DNA of 44,749 bases from Candidatus Tayloriibacteriota bacterium (GTDB lineage Bacteria; Patescibacteriota; Minisyncoccia; Phycocordibacterales; CAIRYW01). The stretch lies in NCBI GenBank assembly GCA_028286725.1, contig JAQBQZ010000008.1, positions 1 through 44,749 on the forward strand, given 5' to 3'. Positions within the stretch are counted from its first letter, which is position 1, and each line of letters starts with the position of its first letter. Below, piece by piece: positions 26,887 through 36,003 of the stretch. A model generated the notes under the pieces. The model was not told the DNA's origin. It did not search any database and saw only the letters and a list, made by a program, of their open reading frames with translations. A program made the translations under genes and the position numbers.

Positions 26887-28854
26887 ATGGAAACACAAAA
26901 TGAACCTTCATATCTAAAAACCTTAAATACCCCGCAAAAACAAGCTGTTTTGACCACCGAGGGACCGCTTTTGATACTTGCAGGAGCAGGAGCAGGCAAA
27001 ACGAAGACAATTACGCACCGAATCTTACATATAATAAAACAGGGCAATAGACCTTCGTCAATACTTGCAATCACTTTTACGAACAAATCAGCAAGTGAAA
27101 TGCGTGAACGTGTCAGAAAGCTTCTTGAGGAGGATCGGGCACTTAATCAACCTGTCTCAATAGACGAGACTCCGTTTGTTTCGACATTTCACTCGCTTGG
27201 AGTACGAATGATCAAGGAGAATTCTGAATTTTTTAACCTCCCGAGACACTTCGGAATCTTTGATAAAGGGGATTCAAAGTCTGCAATCAAAGCAGCGATG
27301 GAAAATCTCGGCATTGACCCAAAGACCAACGAGCCTGCCAAGTTTATGCACTTTATTTCAAACCAGAAGGGAGGTGGTATAACCTTTGAGGAATTCAACC
27401 ACAAAGAGCCAAAAGGATATTTTGAAGAGACTGTAGCTAAAGTTTGGAGGGAATACGAACACGCGCTCAAAACTGAAAAAGCGCTCGACTTTGACGATCT
27501 ACTTTTGAAAACCTTGAAGCTGCTTCAGAATCCCGATATTCTCGAACGATATCAGAATCGATGGAAATACATTCATATTGATGAGTACCAGGACACAAAC
27601 AAAGTGCAGTATGATATCGCCAAACTTCTCGCAGGCAAACATCAAAACATTGCGGTAGTGGGAGATATTGACCAGTCGATCTACAGCTGGAGAGGAGCTG
27701 ATTTCAAAAATATTATGCGGTTTGAGAATGATTACAAGGATGCAACAACGCTTCTCCTCGAACAAAACTATCGTTCAACCAAAACAATCCTCACCGTAGC
27801 AAATACAATCATTGCAAAGAACGTGATGCGAAAAGAAAAAAATCTTTTTACAGAAAACGAAGACGGTGACCAAATCTCACTCTATATTGCAGGAGACGAA
27901 AAAGATGAAGCCAACTTTATTGCACGAACCGCAAAAATGCTTGTAAGCCAAGGGGTATCACCATCTGAAATCGCAGTACTCTATCGTGCCAACTTCCAGT
28001 CGCGAGTAATCGAAGAAGCGTGTATCAAAAAAGAATTAGCATACGAACTCATTGGTACCAAATTCTTTGAACGAAAAGAGGTGCGAGAAGTATTGTCATA
28101 CATTAAAGGAGCTTTAAATCCTGAATCACTTTCTGATCTAAAGCGAATCATCAATGTCCCAGCACGAGGAATCGGTAAAGTCACAATGCTCAAAATTTTT
28201 GAAGGAGGAGAGCATGAGCTTACTGGAGCCGTGAAGCTGAAGATCGAAAAATGGCGATCATTGCTTCAAGAAATAAAGGTCAAATCAGAAACAGTAAATC
28301 CAAGTGAGGTGGTGAAATTTGTTATAAAACACTCTGGACTTGAAATAATGTATATGGATGACAAGATCGAAGGGCCGGAAAGACTTGAAAACATTCGAGA
28401 ACTCGTAACGATCGCGACAGGATACGATGGATATGAAATAGGAGAGGGGATCGAAAAGTTTTTGGAACACACAGCACTCTCAAGCGACCAAGACGAAGTC
28501 GACAAAAAAATAGGAGTGAAGCTCATGACCATTCACGCTTCAAAAGGATTGGAATTTGATTACATATTTATAGGTGGACTTGAGCAAGGACAATTTCCAA
28601 GCGAGCGATCAAGCAAGGCAGCAAGCAAAGAAGATAGTGAAGAAGAGCGGAGACTATTCTATGTAGCACTCACAAGAGCGAGAAAGAAAATACACCTGGC
28701 ATACACTCAGATGCGAACAATCTATGGATCAAGACAGATCAATGTTCCATCAGAATTCATCGCAGATATTGGAGAGGAATTTATTCAATACGAAAATGGT
28801 GCGCCAGATGATCATGTGGATTGGAGTAAAGGACTTTTGCAATTAGACTTCTGA
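26887..28854 (+). CDS. pcrA: UvrD/PcrA-type ATP-dependent DNA helicase
   Basis: GAGAGKTKTITHRI, DEYQDTNKVQ, QSIYSWRGAD, LEQNYRST, MTIHASKGLEFDYIF, VALTRARKKIHL. Confidence 0.96.
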   Translation: METQNEPSYLKTLNTPQKQAVLTTEGPLLILAGAGAGKTKTITHRILHIIKQGNRPSSILAITFTNKSASEMRERVRKLLEEDRALNQPVSIDETPFVSTFHSLGVRMIKENSEFFNLPRHFGIFDKGDSKSAIKAAMENLGIDPKTNEPAKFMHFISNQKGGGITFEEFNHKEPKGYFEETVAKVWREYEHALKTEKALDFDDLLLKTLKLLQNPDILERYQNRWKYIHIDEYQDTNKVQYDIAKLLAGKHQNIAVVGDIDQSIYSWRGADFKNIMRFENDYKDATTLLLEQNYRSTKTILTVANTIIAKNVMRKEKNLFTENEDGDQISLYIAGDEKDEANFIARTAKMLVSQGVSPSEIAVLYRANFQSRVIEEACIKKELAYELIGTKFFERKEVREVLSYIKGALNPESLSDLKRIINVPARGIGKVTMLKIFEGGEHELTGAVKLKIEKWRSLLQEIKVKSETVNPSEVVKFVIKHSGLEIMYMDDKIEGPERLENIRELVTIATGYDGYEIGEGIEKFLEHTALSSDQDEVDKKIGVKLMTIHASKGLEFDYIFIGGLEQGQFPSERSSKAASKEDSEEERRLFYVALTRARKKIHLAYTQMRTIYGSRQINVPSEFIADIGEEFIQYENGAPDDHVDWSKGLLQLDF

Positions 28855-28882
28855 TGCAGGATTTAGATTCTAGAATAATTCA

Positions 28883-28914
28883 AATGCACCGCGGCTACGC
28901 CGCGGTGCATTTTG
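28883..28914. terminator. Hairpin terminator
   Basis: aaatgcaccgcggctacgccgcggtgcatttt. Confidence 0.9.
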
Positions 28915-28975
28915 TAAATTAAAAAAATCGCACGATTGTTAGTCGTGGGAGTTAGTGATTCAAGAACGGTTTAGT

Positions 28976-29683
28976 TCACGCAATATTCCAGATAAGTGCG
29001 CCCGGTTTTGCATGTTCACGAACAATTTGCCACTCCTTTGCGTCGTAGAAAACTGCAGATGGCCATGGTGGTGGATTCCAGACTTCTTCTGAAAGTTTTT
29101 CCGGAATGTTCCATACTTGATGAGGACTACCAAAATGTGCATTTGGACGCACATTAAGATTGACCACATTTACCCTAGTATTTGGCCAGGCAATCTGAAG
29201 ACACTTCGCAGTAACCCCAGATCCACCAGAGACCCAAACTTCTTCGGGCGATTCACACAGTGATTGAATCACATCCACATAACGACTGTTAAACGCGTCG
29301 TAGTCAAATCCGATTGGGAGTAGATAAGCACCGTTTTGAGACGCATACTTTGAAGCTTCTCCAAATGTCCCGTCTTGATGCTCAGCTGTGTCGACCGTAA
29401 CACAACTAACATTGTTGAGTGAGACTACTTGTCGATGAATGTAAGTATCCTTCTCCGGAGAAGGCAGGAAGAGTTTAATCTTTTTCCCCGTAAGAAATCC
29501 AGCGGTACCGAGTGCAAATCCAGAATGTCCAAAATAACATCCTGCATAGGCCACTTCTTTTTCTCGAATCACTTCGTGAAAAAGTTGAGTGAGCACCCGA
29601 CACTTGAGACCGCCAGGATAAAGATCTCCTCGAACAACATTGAATCCTTGATGCTGTTGAATAACAGTAGGGTAATAGTTCAT
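28976..29683 (-). CDS. Putative fold-type II PLP-dependent enzyme-like protein (tentative)
   Basis: RGDLYPGGLKCRVL, YFGHSGFALGTAGFLTGKKIKLFLP, GAYLLPIGFDYDA, VSGGSGVTAKCLQIA resemble D-cysteine desulfhydrase/ACC deaminase-type blocks. Confidence 0.5.
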   Translation of the reverse strand: MNYYPTVIQQHQGFNVVRGDLYPGGLKCRVLTQLFHEVIREKEVAYAGCYFGHSGFALGTAGFLTGKKIKLFLPSPEKDTYIHRQVVSLNNVSCVTVDTAEHQDGTFGEASKYASQNGAYLLPIGFDYDAFNSRYVDVIQSLCESPEEVWVSGGSGVTAKCLQIAWPNTRVNVVNLNVRPNAHFGSPHQVWNIPEKLSEEVWNPPPWPSAVFYDAKEWQIVREHAKPGALIWNIA

Positions 29684-29688
29684 AATTT

Positions 29689-30144
29689 TTATTCCGTTTT
29701 GACCATTTGGAGACGATCAGTTGATGTTGCATTGCGATAGTCGTTGCCGACCACCAAAAGAGTGAGTCCATCTGGTCCCGCATGAACAGAATGTGCTACA
29801 AGTGACCCGATGCTATAGCAATCTCCAGGAGAAAGTTCATGCCCCTGAAAAGATTGTCTTTCCGCAGGAATATTTATTTCAACCTTAACCTGACCTCTAC
29901 CTGCAAAACAGATGAGCACATGTGAACCTTCATGGGTGTGAAGTTTTACCTCCCCATTAGGAGGAAACTTAATCCACCCTAAACCGAATGGCTTTTCACC
30001 CGATGTATCACAGAGTATGTCGGTGCCTAGAGCATCACTATGATGCATCTGTCCCCAACCAACCTGACTAGGTAATAGGATTACTTCACCACGCAGTTCA
30101 AATAACCTTTGTGCCCGAAAATCAGGCGGAGCAAATTTTTTCAT
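29689..30144 (-). CDS. Cupin-domain protein
   Basis: KLHTHEGSHVLICFAGRGQVKVE...LSPGDCYSIGSLVAHSVHAGPDGLTLLVV. Confidence 0.85.
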   Translation of the reverse strand: MKKFAPPDFRAQRLFELRGEVILLPSQVGWGQMHHSDALGTDILCDTSGEKPFGLGWIKFPPNGEVKLHTHEGSHVLICFAGRGQVKVEINIPAERQSFQGHELSPGDCYSIGSLVAHSVHAGPDGLTLLVVGNDYRNATSTDRLQMVKTE

Positions 30145-30268
30145 ATTATATTTCTACACCAGTTCAACTCACTGGACAAAGCCGTTCTTTTCAAAGAGCA
30201 GTAAACATTGTCTTTATACTTTACTTATTACGCGTGGCAAATAGCACTCGCGAGTGATAGATACCACC

Positions 30269-30297
30269 TTTACAAAAATAGCCTTGTATTGTAATAT
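30269..30297 (+). promoter_or_regulatory. Sigma70-like promoter of a leaderless gene
   Basis: TTTACA (30269-30274), 17-bp spacer, TAATAT (30292-30297), 6 nt, ATG 30304. Confidence 0.7.
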
Positions 30298-30303
30298 CAG
30301 AAT

Positions 30304-31059
30304 ATGAAATACAGCGAAGTGCTCGAAAAACTAGGATTATCTAAAAATGAAGCAAAGATATATGAAGTCTTGCTTACTTTTGGTGAACAAAGTGTTGGTA
30401 CAATTTCTGAAAAATCAGGGGTTCACAGAAGAAATGTATACGATTCGCTCAATAGATTGATGGAGAAAGGGCTTGCGACAGAGATCATAGAATCAAGTGA
30501 GAACAGATACCAGGCATCGGAGCCAAAGAAACTCTCTGAAGATCTTGCGGGTAAATTTGAGATGCTTGATAATGTGATGCCAGAACTAGATAAATTATAT
30601 TTTTCTACACCTACAGAATATCGAGTTCATACATACAAGGGAGCAGAAGGGTGGAAGCAATATATGCGCGATATTATAAAAACAGGCGAAGATTTTTATT
30701 CTATTGGCGCCGAAGGAGCCTGGCTGGATGCGCGAGTAAAATCATTCTTTCCAGGATTTCTGGATCAGATCAAAAAGAAAAAGATTAAAATGCATCATTT
30801 GTTTGATTTTGATGTGAAGGAAAACAGTCATCCAATAATCAAAATAGTAGGCGAGAATTACAGATTTATTCCAAAAAAATATTCTACTAATTCTGGTATT
30901 GATGTGTTTGGTGATAGAGTGAACATTATGCATCACCAGTATTTGGGGCAGGTAGGCAATCCAGAGGAGATAATGTTTACAGTGATCGTCAATAAAAACT
31001 TAGCAGACTCATACCGAACTTGGTTTAAATTTATGTGGGATTCTTGTGATAATAAATAA
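30304..31059 (+). CDS. TrmB-family transcriptional regulator
   Basis: LGLSKNEAKIYEVLLTFGEQSVGTISEKSGVHRRNVYDSLNRLMEKGL. Confidence 0.87.
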   Translation: MKYSEVLEKLGLSKNEAKIYEVLLTFGEQSVGTISEKSGVHRRNVYDSLNRLMEKGLATEIIESSENRYQASEPKKLSEDLAGKFEMLDNVMPELDKLYFSTPTEYRVHTYKGAEGWKQYMRDIIKTGEDFYSIGAEGAWLDARVKSFFPGFLDQIKKKKIKMHHLFDFDVKENSHPIIKIVGENYRFIPKKYSTNSGIDVFGDRVNIMHHQYLGQVGNPEEIMFTVIVNKNLADSYRTWFKFMWDSCDNK

Positions 31060-31060
31060 T

Positions 31061-31837
31061 ATGATCTACGCAAAAAAGTCACTAGGACAGAATTTTTTGA
31101 AATCGGGGAGTGCGCTCCGAGCTATTATTGTAGCGGGTGATATTAAACCCACCGACATCATTCTCGAGATCGGACCAGGAAAGGGAGCTCTCACAGCAAA
31201 AATTCTTGAGACGGGTGCAAAGATGATCGCTGTAGAAAAAGATCGAGATCTCATTCCGTATCTTGAAACAAAATTCGCTACAGAAATAAAATCAAAACAA
31301 CTTACTCTTATGGAAGGAGATATTTTAGAATTGAATGCAAAACAAATTCTTGGAAAAATAACTTCGTACAAACTGATTGCCAACATTCCTTACTACATCA
31401 CAGGCGAGATTATTCGAAAATACTTTGAAGAAAAGATTCAGCCAGAAAAGATGGTGCTTCTTGTACAAAAGGAAGTGGCGCTACGAATCGTTGCTCGAGA
31501 TGGTAAAGCGAGTATTTTATCTATTGCCTGCAAGGCATATTCGACTCCTCGCTATGTTCAAACGGTCAAACGAGATGCTTTCAACCCTGCTCCAAATGTC
31601 GACTCTGCGATCATCGCCTTTGAAAATATAAATAAAGATCTATTTAAAAAAGATAAAGCGAGCGAAGGAAGATTTTTTGAGGTAATGAAATTGGGATTTG
31701 CGCACAAGCGAAAAAAAATTGGAGGCAATCTAAAGGAGATTGCAACCACTCTTAATCCACTCAAACTTGAACAGATCAAAGATAAAAGATCGGAGAATTT
31801 GATCGTTACAGATTGGGTAGAATTAATACAAAAATAA
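31061..31837 (+). CDS. rsmA: 16S rRNA dimethyladenosine transferase
   Basis: KKSLGQNFLKS, ILEIGPGKGALT, LIANIPYYITGEIIRK; start at MIYAKK. Confidence 0.96.
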   Translation: MIYAKKSLGQNFLKSGSALRAIIVAGDIKPTDIILEIGPGKGALTAKILETGAKMIAVEKDRDLIPYLETKFATEIKSKQLTLMEGDILELNAKQILGKITSYKLIANIPYYITGEIIRKYFEEKIQPEKMVLLVQKEVALRIVARDGKASILSIACKAYSTPRYVQTVKRDAFNPAPNVDSAIIAFENINKDLFKKDKASEGRFFEVMKLGFAHKRKKIGGNLKEIATTLNPLKLEQIKDKRSENLIVTDWVELIQK

Positions 31838-31863
31838 CCGCATCCTGGGATGCGGTTATTTTT
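31835..31863 (+). terminator. Rho-independent terminator
   Basis: ataaccgcatcctgggatgcggttattttt. Confidence 0.9.
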
Positions 31864-31873
31864 AATCTATCTT

Positions 31874-32221
31874 TTAGAGAATCAAACTATCTCCTAATAT
31901 GTACGCGGTCGGTACATAAAATCCGCCGATCCCTTCATAACAGAATCCTGCTATAAATGCATTACCAAGATCTTCTACACCAGGAACAAAGGGGATATAC
32001 TCTGGTCTCGGAAGCGTAATCGGAAGCTGGTAATTAATGATGGCGGGACTTGGAGGACCAACAATAATCACTAAACTTGTTGTACATGGAATAGTATACA
32101 AAACCAATCCTCCATAACTGAACATACCATCTACAGGCACTGTCATAGCCTCTGCACGAAAAGGTACAAATGCGCATGTAATTATTAAAATCGGAATTAT
32201 ATATTTTTTAATTTTTTGCAT
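31874..32221 (-). CDS. Small exported hypothetical protein
   Basis: N-terminal signal/TM YIIPILIITCAFVPFRAEA; overlaps the upstream gene end. Confidence 0.7.
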   Translation of the reverse strand: MQKIKKYIIPILIITCAFVPFRAEAMTVPVDGMFSYGGLVLYTIPCTTSLVIIVGPPSPAIINYQLPITLPRPEYIPFVPGVEDLGNAFIAGFCYEGIGGFYVPTAYILGDSLIL

Positions 32222-33479
32222 TGAAAGTTATATTAACTGAAGGAGCAGGAGCTGATCTTCCATTTTCATTCTGAACATAAAATATCACAGGAATACTGCC
32301 AGGAAGAACATTTTTATCTTCAGCCTCCTTCTTTGGATCTCTAAGAGTTTTCATTATGCCAGAAAGATATGGAGCATCCGCAAGCGAAAATCTAATTTCC
32401 TTATCAGATATACTCGGCACGTCTTTAATAATACCAAACGTAGTCACGATATCATTCTTGTCTGCAAAACGACTACCTTTCATAATAATAGTATCATTGA
32501 TTGAAATACTTGAAGAATCCTTGTCTCCCGTTATTGACGAAACGCTTGGAGAAATAGCATTTTTCTTTACAACAAGGACCGATGCCTGATTTTTCTCAAA
32601 TTTTTGATCATCTTTCTTGAAGGAAATAGCTTTTTGCCCAAAATCCATATCATAAGGAATGGTAAACGAAAATGTACTATCGGCCGTCTTTGTAAAAGGT
32701 ATTTTTTTGTCATCGAGAGTCAGCACAAGCGTATCATTATTAAGATTTATCCCCGATATCACCACCTTATCCCCAGGTGAAGCACTTTTTGGGGTCACCG
32801 TGAATATATGAGGGTATTTCTTCCAATTGTCTCCAAAGAAATAATTAGGATCTAAATTGGCCTTTTTAAGGATCTCTGTTGTTGATGCAGAGTACATATA
32901 TCCATACATAGAGCCATAATTTTTGGCATCGGTCGTTTGAGTCGTTGTCGCATATTTTGTATTGAAGTCGCTTACACTTTGATCAGTAAAGACGGTTGAT
33001 AGATACTTTGGAATTGCCACCCCAAGTGTTTTCATGGCATTTGTAACACTATTTGTCGCAGTTTTGATCATTGAAGAAGTGGCTGTAGTACTGGTTGTAT
33101 TTGAAGATTGTGTAGTTCCAGGTGTCGCTGTATTTGCAGATTGAATGAAGCTATTGAGCACAACTCTTGTTGATTTGCCCACAAATCCCGTGCCGACCGT
33201 TAAACCATTAGGTGCGAGGATCTTATCTTTGTATTTTTCTTGAAATCTTTTGACCGCATCTTTTGTCTTAGGTCCGAAATAAGTGATCTCATTACCTTTT
33301 GATCCGCTTCCTGACAGAGCAACAGTTGTATCATTGTTTTGATTCAAAATCTGTTGCAACACCTTTATATCGATATTATCCATTCCGAGCGAAAGATCTT
33401 TAGTAAAAAAATCATTTGCAGCAGAACAAGAAAGAGGGAGTGCTATTAAACAAAATGCAATGAATAGTTTTGATCTCAT
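32208..33479 (-). CDS. Exported protein with peptidoglycan-binding-like and IPT/TIG-like domains
   Basis: Signal peptide with CSAAN; VLQQILNQNNDT...TYFGPKTKDAVKRFQEKY; SASPGDKVVISGINL..., SINDTIIMKGSRF. Confidence 0.75.
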   Translation of the reverse strand: MRSKLFIAFCLIALPLSCSAANDFFTKDLSLGMDNIDIKVLQQILNQNNDTTVALSGSGSKGNEITYFGPKTKDAVKRFQEKYKDKILAPNGLTVGTGFVGKSTRVVLNSFIQSANTATPGTTQSSNTTSTTATSSMIKTATNSVTNAMKTLGVAIPKYLSTVFTDQSVSDFNTKYATTTQTTDAKNYGSMYGYMYSASTTEILKKANLDPNYFFGDNWKKYPHIFTVTPKSASPGDKVVISGINLNNDTLVLTLDDKKIPFTKTADSTFSFTIPYDMDFGQKAISFKKDDQKFEKNQASVLVVKKNAISPSVSSITGDKDSSSISINDTIIMKGSRFADKNDIVTTFGIIKDVPSISDKEIRFSLADAPYLSGIMKTLRDPKKEAEDKNVLPGSIPVIFYVQNENGRSAPAPSVNITFNAKN

Positions 33480-33556
33480 TCTTAAATTCTATCACACAAG
33501 ATCGCTTCACAAAACAGTCAATCTAATATAGAATTTAATATATAAAATCTCTCTCA

Positions 33557-34531
33557 ATGAAAAAACCAAGTAAAAAAATAATCATACTTCTCTCGTTTTG
33601 TTTTGCACTTGTTATCATCATTGCATTTGTAAAATCGCATACAGATTCAGAAGCTGGAAAAACAGATGCTCAAATTAAACAGGATCAGACTCCAGTAGAA
33701 AACATTGATGCTGGAGCGAGCAATGTAAAAAATATTGATGACATTTCAACACTTGATACAGACAAGGACGGTCTTCCGGATTGGCAGGAAGCACTCCTTG
33801 GTACTGATCCAAATAATCCAGATACAGATGGAGACGGCACAAAAGATGGTGAAGAAGTAAAACTAAACAGAGACCCATTAAAGGCAGGGCCAAATGATGC
33901 TGCAGGACAAAAGCCAACGATAGATCCGAACAATCCTTCAGGAGATGCTGAATCAATGTCTGACGAAGTGTCGAGAAAGATCTTCAGCACTCTTGCATAC
34001 GTATCGAGCGATACGCCGCTTACGCAAGACAGCCAGCAAAATATCATTGATGATGTGATGGGTCAGATCCAAACAAGCTTTAAATATAAGGAGTATCCAG
34101 AAAGCGGACTCTCATATATAGACAAAGAAACTCCAGAAACAATTAAATTTTACGGCGACATCTTTGCATCTCTTCAAGTAAAACTGATTTTGGATATGGG
34201 CAAGAATGTAACAGCAATACAAGGCGACTTTTCAGTGCTTGCAAAGATGTATCAAAAACAGGCTGATAATCTATACACAATCAAAGTACCGAAAGAAATG
34301 TCCGAGGAACATCTGGATGTGGTAAACAACTTTAGCAAATCTGCTGCAGTCTATATGGCGATAGCAAATGAGAAGAAAGATCCTCTTGCTCTCCCATTCG
34401 CAGTCAGTACATACCAAAAGGCGGCAGCAGATCAGCTCACCTCACTTACAAAAGTGGCAAATTTTTTGAAAAATAATGGTATAGTATATACAAGCGATGA
34501 AGCAGGCGGGTATTGGAATACATTTGAATAA
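33557..34531 (+). CDS. Exported protein with thrombospondin type 3-like calcium-binding repeats
   Basis: LDTDKDGLPDWQEALLGTDPNNPDTDGDGTKDGEEVKLNRDPLKAG. Confidence 0.85.
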   Translation: MKKPSKKIIILLSFCFALVIIIAFVKSHTDSEAGKTDAQIKQDQTPVENIDAGASNVKNIDDISTLDTDKDGLPDWQEALLGTDPNNPDTDGDGTKDGEEVKLNRDPLKAGPNDAAGQKPTIDPNNPSGDAESMSDEVSRKIFSTLAYVSSDTPLTQDSQQNIIDDVMGQIQTSFKYKEYPESGLSYIDKETPETIKFYGDIFASLQVKLILDMGKNVTAIQGDFSVLAKMYQKQADNLYTIKVPKEMSEEHLDVVNNFSKSAAVYMAIANEKKDPLALPFAVSTYQKAAADQLTSLTKVANFLKNNGIVYTSDEAGGYWNTFE

Positions 34532-34532
34532 A

Positions 34533-35798
34533 ATGCCAACAAGTTTTAATATTAAAAAAATGAAACAAGCAAAATCTCTTTTGGTAAAAGTGTTTATTGT
34601 TTTTTTTATCGTCTCTAATATTATTTCACCAACTATAGCATTCGCAGCAAGTGACACTGATGGATCTGACGCACAAGGTCTGGCAGAGTACAACGCAGCA
34701 CAAGCAAAATTGCAAGGACAATACAATGATGGCTCAAATAACGGAGCATCAGGAGGCACAGCATCTTTGCAAGGTATCGGAGGAGCATCTCTAGGTGCAG
34801 TAGGAACTTGTTCTATCGGCGCAATTCTTGGACGATTCCTCTCCTCAGCTATTGGCTCATTGGTTAATACTGTTGTTGGAAAAATAAAAGGATTCGTCAC
34901 AGATACTGTGGATGAAGTTATATCTATCTTTACCGTGCCAACGTCAGATACCAAAACACAGAAAAATACTGCGGCACCATCAATAAAAACAACAGGTATC
35001 GGACATGCTTCTACTACAGGGCTTTTGGATTGGGTAGGGAACATATCTCTCGACTCAATCATGTTTTGTATTGTGAACGAAATAATGACGTATATCACTC
35101 AATCAACTATTCAATGGATAAACAGTGGATTCAACGGTAACCCTGTTTTCGTTCAAAATACTGGTGCAATGTTCCAACAAATAGCCAATAGAGAAGCGTC
35201 AAACTTTACAAGGGAGGTAGCCAACGGAGCACAACAGGCAGCGTCACAAACAATAAACACAACAGTAAATGGTATAAAAAATACTTCATATAAAGTAGCA
35301 GCACCTTTTAGGAAGGGGGTATTCAATGCTATTGCAGGTGACCAGACTTATACTAGTCCACCGCCAATGACTAATCTATTGACCCAAAACTTTACGTCAT
35401 ATACAGGCGGTAACTATTATGCCGCAGGAGGAGGCAGAGCTGGTTTAGCAGATGTGGCTTTAAATAACCAGTGGACCAATAACTGGGATGCGAAAAATGT
35501 AGTGCAAATGCGAACGGCGCAATCTCAGCAAATTCAACAAAACATGATACAAGATGGTACGAGATCATTTACAAAATGTCGCGCAGGAGCAGCAAAAGGT
35601 GCTGACGGAAACTGTGATCCAAAGGATCTTCAAGTCACAACACCGGGGAAGGAAATTAATGATGAGAGTTCATTCCGACAAAACATGAAATACACAAGAC
35701 TCGCAATGGCTCAAAACTTCGACTCTGTAGTAACAGCGCTCGTAAACCAGCTTGTAAAGATAGCTATCAACAAGGTATATGAAAGTGTTCAAAATTAA
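34533..35798 (+). CDS. Exported hypothetical protein in T4SS-like cluster
   Basis: N-terminal signal/TM; Ala/Gln/Asn-rich; start set at MPTSFN, immediately after the preceding stop. Confidence 0.75.
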   Translation: MPTSFNIKKMKQAKSLLVKVFIVFFIVSNIISPTIAFAASDTDGSDAQGLAEYNAAQAKLQGQYNDGSNNGASGGTASLQGIGGASLGAVGTCSIGAILGRFLSSAIGSLVNTVVGKIKGFVTDTVDEVISIFTVPTSDTKTQKNTAAPSIKTTGIGHASTTGLLDWVGNISLDSIMFCIVNEIMTYITQSTIQWINSGFNGNPVFVQNTGAMFQQIANREASNFTREVANGAQQAASQTINTTVNGIKNTSYKVAAPFRKGVFNAIAGDQTYTSPPPMTNLLTQNFTSYTGGNYYAAGGGRAGLADVALNNQWTNNWDAKNVVQMRTAQSQQIQQNMIQDGTRSFTKCRAGAAKGADGNCDPKDLQVTTPGKEINDESSFRQNMKYTRLAMAQNFDSVVTALVNQLVKIAINKVYESVQN

Positions 35799-35819
35799 CA
35801 AACATCAGATTTAGAAAAA

Positions 35820-35855
35820 ATAAAAAACAAAGACTGTAGTCTTTGTTTTTTATTT
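35820..35855 (+). terminator. Rho-independent terminator
   Basis: aaaacaaagac-tgta-gtctttgtttttt. Confidence 0.85.
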
Positions 35856-36003
35856 TGAGTTTTATACAACATACCATATACAATGTACTATCTTTAGGTG
35901 TATAATTGTAGAGTAAAATACCGATAAGAGTAACTCGAAATGAATACTTTCTCTTTTTAAAGTAACATTAAAACGACCTGCCCCCAACATTTTTTTTAAT
36001 ACA

